Part shown: positions 47,840 through 57,019 of the stretch, one piece after another
How the letters are laid out: every line of letters starts with the position of its first letter
Position numbering within the stretch: the stretch's first letter is position 1
Assembly: GCF_003337715.1 (NCBI RefSeq)
Contig: NZ_QPIX01000001.1
Coordinates: 238,585-302,584, forward strand
Direction: 5' to 3'
DNA length: 64,000 nt
Origin: Ciceribacter lividus
GTDB lineage: Bacteria > Pseudomonadota > Alphaproteobacteria > Rhizobiales > Rhizobiaceae
Notes under the pieces: model-generated
Told to the model about the DNA's origin: nothing
Databases searched by the model: none
What the model saw: only the letters and a program-made list of their open reading frames with translations
Program-made: the position numbers and the translations under genes

Positions 47840-49045
47840 TCAGCGCTCTGCGAGCGCCGCTTCGCCCTTTCTCTCGCGCACCATGTTCATGAAGCGGCGG
47901 AAGAGATAGTGGCTGTCCTGCGGACCGGGCGAGGCCTCCGGGTGATGCTGGACCGAAAACACCGGCTTGCCGACGAGGCGCAGGCCGCAATTCGAGCCGT
48001 CGAAGAGCGAAACGTGAGTCTCCTCAACGCCTTCCGGCAGCGACTTCGAGTCGACCGCGAAACCGTGATTCATCGAGACGATCTCGACCTTGCCGGTGGT
48101 GAAGTCCTTGACCGGATGGTTGGCGCCGTGGTGGCCCTGGTGCATCTTCTCGGTCGTGCCGCCGAGCGCCAGCGCCAGCATCTGGTGGCCGAGGCAGATG
48201 CCGAAGACCGGCAGGCCACTGTCGATGAGCTTGCGGATGACCGGTACGGCATAGACGCCGGTCGCGGCCGGGTCCCCCGGGCCGTTCGACAGGAAGATGC
48301 CGTCGGGATTGAGCGAAAGGATTTCCTCGGCGCTGGTCGTCGCCGGCACCACCGTCACCTTCGCGTCGAGCCCGGCAAAGAGGCGCAGGATGTTGCGCTT
48401 CACGCCGTAGTCGACGCAGACGACGTGGTACCGGGCGTTCTCGGCGCCGAGCGTGCCAAAACCCCTGTTCCAGACCCAGGGCGTTTCCGTCCAGACTGAA
48501 GACTGGCCGGAGGTCGCGACCTTGGCGAGGTCGAGGCCTTCGAGGCCGCTCCAGGCCTTCGCTTCCGCCTTCAGCGTTTCGAGGTCGAAGACGCCGGCCG
48601 GATCGTGGGCGATCACCGCGTTCGGGGCACCGTTCTCGCGGATCCAGGCCGTCAGCGCGCGGGTGTCGACGCCGCAGAGGCCGATGATGCCACGGGCTTT
48701 CAGCCAGGCGTCGAGATGCTGGGCGGCGCGGTAGTTCGAAGGATCGGTGATGTCGGCCTTGAAGATCACGCCGACGGCGCCGTTGCGGGCGGCAGGCGTC
48801 AGGTCTTCGATGTCTTCCGCGTTGGTGCCGACATTGCCGACATGCGGGAAGGTGAAGGTGACGATCTGGCCGAGATAGGAAGGATCGGTCAGGATTTCCT
48901 CGTAACCGGTGAGCGCGGTGTTGAAGCAGACTTCCGCCTGCACCTTGCCCGTCGCGCCGATTCCGCGGCCCTCGATCACGGTGCCGTCGGCGAGAACGAG
49001 AAGGGCGGTTGGCTTGCGGGTGGTCCAGGGGGCTGTCGCGGTCAT
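47840..49045 (-). CDS. carA: Carbamoyl-phosphate synthase small chain
   Basis: The 401-residue glutaminase subunit that releases ammonia from glutamine for CarB. The N-terminal domain carries LADGTVIEGRGIGATGKVQA; the class I glutamine amidotransferase domain has the nucleophile cysteine in VFGICLGHQMLALALGG, and the catalytic His-x-Glu in FSVQHHPEASPGP. The start at 49045 follows a leader with AAGGAACGG. It sits 6.5 kb upstream of carB on the same strand. Confidence 0.98.
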   Translation of the reverse strand: MTATAPWTTRKPTALLVLADGTVIEGRGIGATGKVQAEVCFNTALTGYEEILTDPSYLGQIVTFTFPHVGNVGTNAEDIEDLTPAARNGAVGVIFKADITDPSNYRAAQHLDAWLKARGIIGLCGVDTRALTAWIRENGAPNAVIAHDPAGVFDLETLKAEAKAWSGLEGLDLAKVATSGQSSVWTETPWVWNRGFGTLGAENARYHVVCVDYGVKRNILRLFAGLDAKVTVVPATTSAEEILSLNPDGIFLSNGPGDPAATGVYAVPVIRKLIDSGLPVFGICLGHQMLALALGGTTEKMHQGHHGANHPVKDFTTGKVEIVSMNHGFAVDSKSLPEGVEETHVSLFDGSNCGLRLVGKPVFSVQHHPEASPGPQDSHYLFRRFMNMVRERKGEAALAER

Positions 49046-49074
49046 ATTCCGTTCCTTGGTTTAGCCGTCTGCCC

Positions 49075-49095
49075 CCGGTTCCCTTGAAGAACCGG
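49075..49095 (-). promoter_or_regulatory. Leader hairpin upstream of carA
   Basis: CCGGTTC (49075-49081) and GAACCGG (49089-49095) pair around CCTTGAA, about 30 bp upstream of the carA start. An AGCCG on the - strand at the outer edge of this stem could alternatively pair with CGGCT closer to the start codon. It is a possible leader control element. Confidence 0.4.
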
Positions 49096-49371
49096 CTGAC
49101 AGTGGCCATTTTCTGTCGCAGATCGAGGCTGCGCGGCAAAGCGCGCTTGAAGCCCTGATTACATTTTCGTGCAGGTGCCGGAAAATAGACGGATCGCTCC
49201 GCCAGGTCAATTCTTCACTGTGGAAACCGTGGAATTAACGTCCATCGGATTCAACGGCTTGTCTAATTGATTTGCCTGAGCGGACGCCACTGGCTATTAC
49301 TGCGGCTCAACTGACAAGGAAAAGCCACAATTGACCGAGCCTGCCGAACGGCTTTTTCGCGGAGAAAGATC
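49096..49371. other. Divergent region between carA and yqeY
   Basis: About 276 bp with no gene. It should hold the promoters of carA and of the yqeY gene. No clear consensus pair was seen. Confidence 0.35.
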
Positions 49372-49824
49372 ATGATGCGAGACGTGCTCGCCAATTCCCT
49401 CAAGGATGCCCTGAAGGCCAAGGATACGTGCCGGACGTCGACGTTGCGGCTGATCCAGGCGGCGATCAAGGACCGGGACATCGCCAATCGCGGGCTGGGC
49501 AAGGACCCGGTCAGCGACGACGAAATCATGCAGATTCTCGTCAAGATGATCAAGCAGCGGGACGAATCCGCCCGCATCTATGCCGAGAACGGACGTCCGG
49601 AACTCGCCGCCCAGGAGCGCGAGGAAATCGGCGTCATCAAGAGCTTCATGCCCGAGCAGCTGTCGGAGGAGAAGGTGCGCGAACTCTGCGCCTCCGTCAT
49701 CACCGAAACCGGCGCGCAGGGCCTGCGTGACATGGGCAAGTGCATGAACGCGCTCAAGGAGCGCTATCCCGGCCAGATGGACTTCGCCAAAGCTTCCGGC
49801 GTCGTCAAGGACCTGCTGAAGTAA
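49372..49824 (+). CDS. GatB/YqeY-domain protein
   Basis: A 150-residue helical protein of the GatB/YqeY family, equivalent to the C-terminal tRNA-binding tail of the GatB subunit; free-standing members have an unknown role. It starts MMRDVLANSLKDALKAKDTC, where either of two adjacent ATGs could be used, with GGAG upstream. The family LPEQLSEEKVRELC-type pattern is SFMPEQLSEEKVRELCASVI, followed by MGKCMNALKERYPGQMDF. Gene position before dnaG and rpoD is conserved in rhizobia as I recall. It has a strong hairpin terminator. Confidence 0.9.
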   Translation: MMRDVLANSLKDALKAKDTCRTSTLRLIQAAIKDRDIANRGLGKDPVSDDEIMQILVKMIKQRDESARIYAENGRPELAAQEREEIGVIKSFMPEQLSEEKVRELCASVITETGAQGLRDMGKCMNALKERYPGQMDFAKASGVVKDLLK

Positions 49825-49852
49825 ACAGCGCCATTTTGAAACGGACTGCTGC

Positions 49853-49876
49853 AACTCCGCCTTCGGGCGGAGTTTT
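49853..49876 (+). terminator. Intrinsic terminator with UUCG tetraloop
   Basis: AACTCCGCC (49853-49861) and GGCGGAGTT (49866-49874) pair around TTCG, then TT follows. It ends the yqeY transcript and faces the brnA gene. Confidence 0.85.
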
Positions 49877-49880
49877 GCGT

Positions 49881-50213
49881 TCAGCGCTTCGAGCGCTTCT
49901 GCTCGGTCACGAAATGGCGCAGGACCGCGTTGATGCGCGTCTGGTAGCCCTTGCCGGTCGCCTTGAAGAAATCGACGATATCCTCGTCGAGCCGGATCGA
50001 GATCGCCGTTTTCTGTGGCGGGGTCACGGCCACGGCCTTCGACCAGTCGATGTCGATAAAGTCCTGCCAGTCGGGATCGTCACGCATGGCCGCGACGATG
50101 TCCTCGTCGGTCATGGCATCGACGCGTTTCCAGTCGGTGCGGCTCTTTTCGCCCCTTGCCCGTTTGCGCAGTATGTCCTCACGGGTAACGCGCGTAATAT
50201 TCTCGTTGCTCAT
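49881..50213 (-). CDS. brnA: BrnA-family antitoxin
   Basis: A 110-residue BrnA-type antitoxin. The N-terminal half binds the toxin; the C-terminal half (TAISIRLDEDIVDFFKATGK then GYQTRINAVLRHFV) is a ribbon-helix-helix DNA-binding domain that represses the operon. The gene overlaps the end of the toxin gene by 35 bp, the standard brnTA order. It ends right beside the yqeY terminator. Antitoxin activity is family knowledge; whether this copy is functional is not shown. Confidence 0.9.
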   Translation of the reverse strand: MSNENITRVTREDILRKRARGEKSRTDWKRVDAMTDEDIVAAMRDDPDWQDFIDIDWSKAVAVTPPQKTAISIRLDEDIVDFFKATGKGYQTRINAVLRHFVTEQKRSKR

Positions 50214-50469
50214 TTGGCCGTGCGACGCGAGCTGAAATTATCCGGCAGATATCACCTCTCACCGTATAGACTATGGCGATCAGGCGTAAGTCATCCGGGC
50301 AGATTGCAACCGTGCGTCTCTCTCCATTTCTATCGGAAGGATACTCGACACGCGGCAAGGCCAAGGCCAATACGGCGTCTTCGAAATCAATCCCGTGTTT
50401 CTCTATATTCCTCAGTCGCTTGTTTTCGTCCCATTCGAAGCGGGAGAAGTCTGGTTGAGAGACATCCAT
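50179..50469 (-). CDS. brnT: BrnT-family toxin (RNase)
   Basis: A 96-residue RelE/ParE-fold ribonuclease toxin. The family signature FEWDENKRLRNIEKHGIDFE and RISARVARPNEQREYYA (with catalytic Arg and Glu residues) are intact. It begins at 50469 with AAGGAAG upstream; a longer open frame in the same frame reaches 50628 but lacks family similarity. Transcription starts from a region with perfect palindromes that also precedes dnaG. It is inserted between yqeY and dnaG, which are usually adjacent, so it is an accessory module in an essential neighbourhood. Confidence 0.9.
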   Translation of the reverse strand: MDVSQPDFSRFEWDENKRLRNIEKHGIDFEDAVLALALPRVEYPSDRNGERRTVAICPDDLRLIAIVYTVRGDICRIISARVARPNEQREYYARYP

Positions 50470-50548
50470 AGGCACCGCTTCCTTCGGGACGAAAGAGGTT
50501 GGACTCAGTTTTGTCCGCTCGCCCCACGAGCTCTCTGGTCGCCGCGGC

Positions 50549-50596
50549 GTCGACAAAGACCAAGTCGACAAAATTGTATATACAAACGTACGTACG
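50549..50596. promoter_or_regulatory. Tandem palindromes and direct repeat between brnT and dnaG
   Basis: GTCGACAAA occurs twice (50549-50557 and 50564-50572). TTGTATATACAA (50574-50585) and CGTACGTACG (50587-50596) are perfect palindromes in tandem. They form the best candidate for the BrnA (BrnTA complex) operator. Confidence 0.5.
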
Positions 50597-50689
50597 GTCA
50601 ACGGCTGTGAATAACGGGTATGGATCATCGGCGCGATGGCATTTGCCGTGCAGGCGGCCTATATGGGTGGATCGACCCCGAGGACATTC

Positions 50690-52681
50690 ATGCGTTTTTC
50701 CCAACCCTTTCTCGACGAGATCCGCGACCGCGTGCCGATTTCGGCGGTGATCGGCCGGCGCGTGTCCTGGGACCGGAAGAAGACCAACGTCTCGCGTGGC
50801 GACTACTGGGCGTGCTGCCCCTTCCACGGCGAGAAATCGCCGAGCTTCCACTGCGAGGACCGCAAGGGGCGCTACCACTGCTTCGGCTGTGGCGTCACGG
50901 GCGACCATTTCCGCTTTCTCACCGATCTCGAAGGCCTGAATTTTCCGGAGGCGGTCCAGCAGATCGCCGATATGGCCGGGGTACCGATGCCGGCGCCCGA
51001 TCCGCAGGCCGAGCGTCGGGAGAAGGAGCGCACGACCCTCCTCGACGTCATGGAGATGGCGACGGTCTTCTTCCAGGAGCAGTTGCAGACGGCGAACGGC
51101 GCCAGGGCGCGGGCCTATCTGCGCGAGCGCGGCCTTTCCGGGCGAACGATCGAGACCTTCCGCCTCGGCTATGCGCCGGAGAGCCGCAATGCGCTCAAGG
51201 AATATCTCGCCGGCAAGGGCGTGCCGAAGGAACAGATCGAGGCCTGCGGCCTCGTGCGGCACGGCGACGACATTCCCGTCTCCTACGATTATTTCCGCGA
51301 CCGCATCATGTTTCCGATCCTGTCGTCGCGCGACAAGGTCATCGCCTTCGGCGGCCGCGCAATGGCGCCGGATGCGCTGGCGAAGTACATGAACTCGCCG
51401 GAGACCGAACTCTTCCACAAGGGCAGCGTGCTCTACAACTTCTCCCGCGCGAGACGGGCGATCCAGGGGGCGGGCGGTGCCGATACCATTATCGCCGTCG
51501 AGGGCTACATGGACGTCATCGCGCTCGCCCAGGCGGGCGTGGCGAATTCCGTCGCGCCGCTCGGCACGGCGCTCACCGAAAACCAGCTCGACCTCATGTG
51601 GAAGATGACGCCGGTTCCGGTGCTCTGCTTCGACGGCGACGGCGCCGGCCAGCGGGCCGCCTTCCGCGCCGTCGATCTCGCCCTTCCGCATCTCAAACCC
51701 GGCCGCTCCGTCCGCTTCGCGCTGCTTCCGGACGGCAAGGATCCGGACGATCTCGTCAAGCACGAGGGCCGCGCGCCCTTCGACAAGGTGCTCTCCGAGG
51801 CGCGTCCGCTCGCCGAGATGGTGTGGCGACGCGAGGTCGGGGGCGGCGGCTTCGACACGCCGGAAAAGCGCGCTGAGCTCGAGGCGCGGCTGAAGCAGGT
51901 GATCTCGGTCATCGCCGACGAGAGCGTCAGGCGGCATTACCAGCAGGACGTCCGCGACCGCCTCAATGCCTTTTTCCAGTCGAGCGCGCCAGCCGGTCGC
52001 GGCGAACGTCGCGGCGGCTTCGAGCGCGGGCAGCGGCAAGGGCAGGGCAGGGGCGGGGCGCCCGGACAGGGCTACGCGCAGCGTGGTGCGGCGGTCTCCG
52101 AGCGGCTGGCGCGGTCCGGCATGGTCAAGGGCCGGTCCGACCAGCCGACGCTTCGCGAGAGCGTGCTGGCACTCACCGTCGTCAACCATCCGCAGATCCT
52201 GCAGGACGACTACGACGAGATCGCCCAGATCGAATACGAGAGCCGCGACCTGCAGCGCCTCTGGTCGGCGCTCCTGACCGCGGCGGCGGGCGCGGGCGCG
52301 CATCTTGACCGCGACCATCTGACGGCAAAGCTGGACGAGCAGGGCTTTTCCGAACTCATCCGCAGTCTCGACCAGCAGATCCGCAATGCGCGGCTCTGGA
52401 CCGCGACCGAGATCGCCGCCGGCGAGGATGCGCGCGAGGGCTACCGGCAGGCACTGTCGCTGCACAAGCGTGCGCGGGCGCTGAAGACGCAGCGGCTCGA
52501 ACTCGAGCGCGAGATCGCGGAGGCGACGGAAGCGGAGGATGCCGATCGCATCGGCCAGCTGATCGGCGCGCTGCATCAGGTTCAGCTCGAGATCACCCGC
52601 ATGGAAAATCAGGAGGCGATCGTCGACGGCTTCGGCGTAATGTCGGGACGGGTGAAGGGTGCTGCGACCGGGCACCATTAG
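50690..52681 (+). CDS. dnaG: DNA primase
   Basis: The 663-residue primase that makes RNA primers at the replication fork. The N-terminal CHC2 zinc motif is intact (Cys43, His46, Cys64, Cys67), followed by the polymerase domain with the TOPRIM motif IAVEGYMDVIALAQAG (starting near residue 285) and the second acidic motif VLCFDGDGAGQRA. The C-terminal part contains a Gly/Gln-rich linker (about 435-470) and the DnaB-binding domain. The start at 50690 has GAGGAC upstream; an upstream in-frame ATG lies in the leader. Expected to be co-transcribed towards rpoD, though a 413-bp gap separates them. Confidence 0.97.
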   Translation: MRFSQPFLDEIRDRVPISAVIGRRVSWDRKKTNVSRGDYWACCPFHGEKSPSFHCEDRKGRYHCFGCGVTGDHFRFLTDLEGLNFPEAVQQIADMAGVPMPAPDPQAERREKERTTLLDVMEMATVFFQEQLQTANGARARAYLRERGLSGRTIETFRLGYAPESRNALKEYLAGKGVPKEQIEACGLVRHGDDIPVSYDYFRDRIMFPILSSRDKVIAFGGRAMAPDALAKYMNSPETELFHKGSVLYNFSRARRAIQGAGGADTIIAVEGYMDVIALAQAGVANSVAPLGTALTENQLDLMWKMTPVPVLCFDGDGAGQRAAFRAVDLALPHLKPGRSVRFALLPDGKDPDDLVKHEGRAPFDKVLSEARPLAEMVWRREVGGGGFDTPEKRAELEARLKQVISVIADESVRRHYQQDVRDRLNAFFQSSAPAGRGERRGGFERGQRQGQGRGGAPGQGYAQRGAAVSERLARSGMVKGRSDQPTLRESVLALTVVNHPQILQDDYDEIAQIEYESRDLQRLWSALLTAAAGAGAHLDRDHLTAKLDEQGFSELIRSLDQQIRNARLWTATEIAAGEDAREGYRQALSLHKRARALKTQRLELEREIAEATEAEDADRIGQLIGALHQVQLEITRMENQEAIVDGFGVMSGRVKGAATGHH

Positions 52682-53094
52682 ACGGCTCGCTGGGCGATCG
52701 CCGGCAATATCGGCTTCGGCGGCGCGCTCCCCCTTGTCTTCCGCGGTTTCGATCCTACATCTGCGTTGACAAACGAGGCTGATGGCTCGTTGCCGCGGTT
52801 TTTTCCAATTTTCCTGGGTATTGACGCCTGGAGAGCTTGACGCCGGGAAAATTTGTGGGAATCACCAGAACGGGCATTTGTAGGTGAATTGGATCAGGGC
52901 GGATCTATATTACCATGTGCGGTCATTCGGAAGCGCAGATGTGCGGCGTGGCCGTGGGTACTCCCGTAGTTAATCGGGGATTAAAGATCATTCCGTTAGG
53001 TCAGTGACTGTGATTCGCGGCGGACAGGGCCGGTTGGGGCCTGTCCGCGTGGTGTCACGTGGTAATGACAGCGTCAGGGAAAGCGACGAGATAC
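52682..53094. other. dnaG-rpoD intergenic region with a possible leader ORF
   Basis: The 413-bp gap is notably rich in AT-containing elements. It contains direct repeats TTGACGCC (52821-52828 and 52837-52844), a run of T at about 52799-52804 after a CTCGTT-type stem, and a 30-codon open frame (52915-53007). A rpoD promoter is expected here. Confidence 0.5.
52915..53007 (+). CDS. Possible 30-residue leader peptide upstream of rpoD
   Basis: A short open frame (MCGHSEAQMCGVAVGTPVVN ... ) ends at TGA 53005-53007, 87 bp before rpoD. AGGGCGGAT lies upstream of its ATG. There is no known family. It is reported as a candidate only; it could be chance. Confidence 0.3.
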   Translation: MCGHSEAQMCGVAVGTPVVNRGLKIIPLGQ

Positions 53095-55143
53095 ATGGCA
53101 ACCAAAGTCAAAGAAAACGAAGAAGCCGACAGCGAACGCGACGGTGCGACGGACGGTCCGCTTCTCGATCTTTCCGACGACGCGGTCAAGAAGATGATCA
53201 AGGCGGCGAAGAAGCGCGGCTACGTCACCATGGACGAGCTGAACTCGGTGCTGCCTTCTGAGGAGGTCACCTCGGAGCAGATTGAAGACACCATGTCCAT
53301 GCTTTCGGACATGGGCATCAACGTCGTCGAGGACGAAGAGGTCGAAGAGGCCGCAGCCGACGACGACGACGGTGGTGACGACGGCGAGGAAGGCGGCGAA
53401 CTGGCGCCGACCGCCGGCACCGCGCTCGCGACCGCCAAGAAGAAAGAGCCGACCGACCGCACGGACGATCCCGTGCGCATGTACCTGCGCGAAATGGGCT
53501 CGGTCGAGCTTCTCTCGCGCGAGGGCGAAATCGCCATCGCCAAGCGCATCGAGGCCGGCCGCGAGACGATGATCGCGGGCCTCTGCGAAAGCCCGCTCAC
53601 CTTCCAGGCGCTGATCATCTGGCGCGACGAACTGAACGAAGGCACGACGCTGCTCCGCGAGATCATCGATCTCGAAACCACCTATTCCGGTCCCGAGGCC
53701 AAGGCTGCTCCGCAGTTCCAGAGCCCGGAAAAGATCGAGGCCGACCGCAAGGCGGCCGAGGAGAAGGAAAAGACCCGCCGCGCCCGCGCGCCGAGCGGCG
53801 ACGACGACATCACCAATGTCGGCGGCGAAGGCCTGCCGCCGGAGGAAGAGGAAGAAGACGAGGACGAGAGCAACCTGTCGCTGGCGGCGATGGAAGCCGA
53901 ACTGCGTCCGCAGGTCATGGAAACCCTCGACCTCATCGCCGACACCTACAAGAAGCTCAGGAAGCTGCAGGACCAGCAGGTGGAGGCGCGTCTCGCCTGC
54001 GCCGGCACGCTGTCCTCCGGCCAGGAACGCCGCTACAAGGAACTCAAGGACCAGCTGATCACGGCGGTGAAGTCGCTGTCGCTCAACCAGAACCGCATCG
54101 ATGCGCTGGTCGAGCAGCTCTACGACATCAACAAGCGCCTCGTTCAGAACGAGGGCCGGCTGCTGCGTCTTGCCGAATCCTACGGCGTCAAGCGCGAGGC
54201 CTTCCTCGAACAGTATCAGGGCGCGGAACTCGATCCGAACTGGATGAAGTCGATCGGCAATCTGGCGGCGCGCGGCTGGAAAGAATTCGCCCGCGAGGAA
54301 AACCAGACGATCCGCGACATCCGCTCGGAGATCCAGAACCTCGCCCAGGAAACCGGCATCTCGATTTCGGAATTCCGCCGCATCGTGCACATGGTGCAGA
54401 AGGGCGAGCGTGAAGCGCGCATCGCCAAGAAGGAGATGGTGGAAGCCAACCTCCGTCTCGTGATCTCGATCGCCAAGAAGTACACGAACCGCGGCCTGCA
54501 GTTCCTCGACCTCATTCAGGAAGGCAATATCGGCCTGATGAAGGCGGTCGACAAGTTCGAGTATCGCCGCGGCTACAAGTTCTCGACCTACGCCACCTGG
54601 TGGATCCGGCAGGCGATCACCCGCTCGATCGCCGACCAGGCCCGCACGATCCGCATTCCGGTGCACATGATCGAGACGATCAACAAGATCGTCCGCACCT
54701 CGCGCCAGATGCTGCACGAGATCGGCCGCGAGCCGACGCCGGAAGAACTGGCCGAAAAGCTCGCAATGCCGCTCGAAAAGGTCCGCAAGGTCCTGAAGAT
54801 CGCCAAGGAGCCGATCTCGCTCGAAACCCCGGTGGGCGACGAAGAAGATTCGCATCTCGGCGATTTCATCGAGGACAAAAACGCGCTGCTGCCGATCGAT
54901 GCGGCGATCCAGGCGAACCTCCGGGAAACGACGACCCGCGTTCTCGCCTCGCTCACCCCGCGTGAAGAACGCGTGCTGCGCATGCGCTTCGGCATCGGCA
55001 TGAACACCGACCACACGCTCGAAGAAGTCGGCCAGCAGTTCTCGGTGACGCGCGAACGTATCCGCCAGATCGAAGCCAAGGCGCTCCGCAAGCTCAAGCA
55101 CCCGAGCCGGAGCCGCAAGCTCAGAAGCTTCCTGGACAGCTGA
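53095..55143 (+). CDS. rpoD: RNA polymerase primary sigma factor
   Basis: The 682-residue housekeeping sigma-70. Region 1.1 is N-terminal (about 15-95), followed by an acidic insertion ([13 protein letters not shown]) and the non-conserved region with further acidic runs (near 230-275). Regions 2.1-2.4 carry the core- and -10-recognising segment [20 protein letters not shown]. Region 3 follows, and region 4.2 ([20 protein letters not shown]) recognises -35. The start at 53095 gives [17 protein letters not shown] with a weak ribosome site. Followed by a strong terminator. Confidence 0.98.
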   Translation: MATKVKENEEADSERDGATDGPLLDLSDDAVKKMIKAAKKRGYVTMDELNSVLPSEEVTSEQIEDTMSMLSDMGINVVEDEEVEEAAADDDDGGDDGEEGGELAPTAGTALATAKKKEPTDRTDDPVRMYLREMGSVELLSREGEIAIAKRIEAGRETMIAGLCESPLTFQALIIWRDELNEGTTLLREIIDLETTYSGPEAKAAPQFQSPEKIEADRKAAEEKEKTRRARAPSGDDDITNVGGEGLPPEEEEEDEDESNLSLAAMEAELRPQVMETLDLIADTYKKLRKLQDQQVEARLACAGTLSSGQERRYKELKDQLITAVKSLSLNQNRIDALVEQLYDINKRLVQNEGRLLRLAESYGVKREAFLEQYQGAELDPNWMKSIGNLAARGWKEFAREENQTIRDIRSEIQNLAQETGISISEFRRIVHMVQKGEREARIAKKEMVEANLRLVISIAKKYTNRGLQFLDLIQEGNIGLMKAVDKFEYRRGYKFSTYATWWIRQAITRSIADQARTIRIPVHMIETINKIVRTSRQMLHEIGREPTPEELAEKLAMPLEKVRKVLKIAKEPISLETPVGDEEDSHLGDFIEDKNALLPIDAAIQANLRETTTRVLASLTPREERVLRMRFGIGMNTDHTLEEVGQQFSVTRERIRQIEAKALRKLKHPSRSRKLRSFLDS

Positions 55144-55176
55144 GAAACGGTCTGCAGACGTAAGAAAAACAGAAGC

Positions 55177-55211
55177 CCGGCGAGAGCAATCCCGCCGGTC
55201 TTTTTGTTTTT
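55177..55211 (+). terminator. Intrinsic terminator of rpoD
   Basis: CCGGCG (55177-55182) pairs with CGCCGG (55193-55198), followed by TC and TTTTTGTTTTTAT. It is 34 bp past the rpoD stop. Confidence 0.88.
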
Positions 55212-55309
55212 ATCTCGCGGTGGCGCTTCTCGTTGCCCGCGGGTAACGGCGCGCATTTCTCTTCTGCCGCCGGTCATGCGGACTTTATCCCGTCTCCTTT
55301 CCGACTTAC

Positions 55310-56347
55310 ATGCTCTGCATGAACGACGAGACGGCAAGGCCGCGCAGCAGCAGCACTCTCCGATGGGGCATACCGGCCTCCGTCGCGCTGCATCTCGTCT
55401 TCGCTGCCGTTCTCTTCTTCGAGCTGCCCTTCGAGATGCCCGCGCCGCAAAAGGAGGAGAGCGTTAGCGTCGAGATCGTGCCGCCGCCGGAGGAGAAGAA
55501 GCCGGAGCCGCCGCCTCCTCCGGAGGACGAGAAGAAGGAAGAGCCGCCTCCGCCGCCACCGCCGCCCAAGGCAGAAGAAAAGAAGGCGGAGCCGCCCCCT
55601 GCCACCGGGGGGCAGCCGCCGGGCGGGCGTGTGCCGATCCCGGTGCTGCGTCCGGTCTTCGCCTTCGGCGAGAAGGACAGCGGCCCCCGCAAGGCGCTCG
55701 ACGGCAATGCCGCGGAGGAACCGGCGGCAAAGCGTCCCGAGGAGAAGCCGCAGGTCGAGCCCAAGCCTCCGGCCGAGACGGCGGAGAAGAAGGAGCCCGC
55801 CGCCGGTGCGAAGCCGCAGCCTGCGATCGATCTCCCGAAGGCCGACATGATGGACGAGACGGCCAAGCCCGGGGCCGGCGATCTCGCCGCGGAAACGATC
55901 GCCGCGCTCGAGGAGGCCGCGCCGGAAAGCCCGCCGGAGGCCGAGCCGAAGCCGGATGCGCCCGCCAAAGGGGATGCGCCGAACGACCTTCCCGACGTGA
56001 AGACGCTCTTTTCCACCGCGATCACCGACAACCCGGTCGCGAAGACGGCGATGGGCGACATGCCGCGGGACGAGCGCGCCGCCGAGCTCTGCGTGACGGA
56101 GCTCCGCGAGCAGCTCCGCCGTGCCTCGCCGCCCTACCGGCCGGAGCTCCTGCCGTCCTTCGGGCTGAAGACCGGGACGGTGCTCGACGTCCGCAACGCC
56201 GCCTTCCGGGCGAGCGCCCGCTGGTACGAGTTGCGCTTCCGCTGCGAACTCGACGAGGACGCGATGAGCGTGCGCTCCTTCGCCTTCGCGGTCGGCAAGG
56301 AAATCCCGAGGAGCGAGTGGAAGAACCGGGGCTTTCCGGTCTTCTGA
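55310..56347 (+). CDS. TonB-like membrane protein with a DUF930 domain
   Basis: A 345-residue protein. A single N-terminal membrane helix (about 20-38) contains Ser24 and His28 in ASVALHLVF, the S-x3-H pair typical of TonB. It is followed by a long Pro/Glu/Lys-rich periplasmic spacer (about 45-235, with runs such as [15 protein letters not shown]). The C-terminal domain (about 255-345; [20 protein letters not shown] ... [16 protein letters not shown]) resembles DUF930, with two cysteines that could bond. No exbB or exbD gene is near. It probably couples the inner membrane to the periplasm or outer membrane. Function unknown. Convergent with the LysE gene. Confidence 0.85.
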   Translation: MLCMNDETARPRSSSTLRWGIPASVALHLVFAAVLFFELPFEMPAPQKEESVSVEIVPPPEEKKPEPPPPPEDEKKEEPPPPPPPPKAEEKKAEPPPATGGQPPGGRVPIPVLRPVFAFGEKDSGPRKALDGNAAEEPAAKRPEEKPQVEPKPPAETAEKKEPAAGAKPQPAIDLPKADMMDETAKPGAGDLAAETIAALEEAAPESPPEAEPKPDAPAKGDAPNDLPDVKTLFSTAITDNPVAKTAMGDMPRDERAAELCVTELREQLRRASPPYRPELLPSFGLKTGTVLDVRNAAFRASARWYELRFRCELDEDAMSVRSFAFAVGKEIPRSEWKNRGFPVF

Positions 56348-56355
56348 GGCCCTTG

Positions 56356-56961
56356 TTACCCGAGAAACGCAAGGCGGCCGGCGATCGTCCACATGACGAG
56401 TGCGATCACGCCGTCCAGCAGGCGCCAGGCGGCGGGCCGGGCGAAGAGGGGACGCAAGAGGCGCGCGCCGTATCCGAGCGAGAAGAAGAACAGGAAGGAG
56501 CCGGCCGCCGCGCCGATCCCGAAGGCGGTCTCCCGGCCGGGATACTGGGTCGAGATCGAACCGAGCAGCACGACGGTGTCGAGATAGACGTGCGGGTTGA
56601 GCCAGGTGAGTGCAAGGCAGGTCGCGAGCGCCGCCGCGAGGCTCTGCGCCTCGGCGCCGGAGGGGTCGAGGGCGGCATTGCCGGCGATCGCCGCGCGCAG
56701 GCTCTTCAGGCCGTAGACGGCGAGAAAGGCGACGCCGCCGAAGCGCAGCGCCGGCTCCAGCCAGGGCAGGGCGCCGGTCGTGGCGCGAAAGCCGGAGACA
56801 CCGGTCGCGATCAGCACGGCATCGGAGGCCGCACAGGTGAGGCAGATTGAGAAGACGTGCTCGCGCCTCAGCCCCTGACGGAGCACGAAGGCGTTCTGGG
56901 CGCCGATCGCGACGATCAGGCTGAGGCCGAGGAAGAAACCGGAAATCGCTGCTGTCGTCAT
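56356..56961 (-). CDS. LysE/ArgO-family amino acid exporter
   Basis: A 201-residue inner-membrane exporter with about six helices. The N-terminal SLIVAIGAQNAFVLRQGLR is the LysE/ArgO signature, and the C-terminal TCLALTWLNPHVYLDTVVLL is typical of the family that exports lysine and arginine. It is divergent from a LysG/ArgP-type LysR regulator with 92 bp between the start codons, matching the classic lysE-lysG and argO-argP pairs. Substrate inferred from pairing. Confidence 0.93.
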   Translation of the reverse strand: MTTAAISGFFLGLSLIVAIGAQNAFVLRQGLRREHVFSICLTCAASDAVLIATGVSGFRATTGALPWLEPALRFGGVAFLAVYGLKSLRAAIAGNAALDPSGAEAQSLAAALATCLALTWLNPHVYLDTVVLLGSISTQYPGRETAFGIGAAAGSFLFFFSLGYGARLLRPLFARPAAWRLLDGVIALVMWTIAGRLAFLG

Positions 56962-57019
56962 CGGACCTCTCCGTCAAGAATGGTCTTTGACTACGCCTCG
57001 GCGACGGATTAGAAAAATT

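Noticed and set aside
50387..52678. A 763-residue - strand frame over dnaG
   Set aside because: Complementary shadow of the primase gene; no domain.
53074..55101. A 675-residue - strand frame over rpoD
   Set aside because: Complementary shadow of rpoD; Leu/Asp/Arg-rich without motifs.
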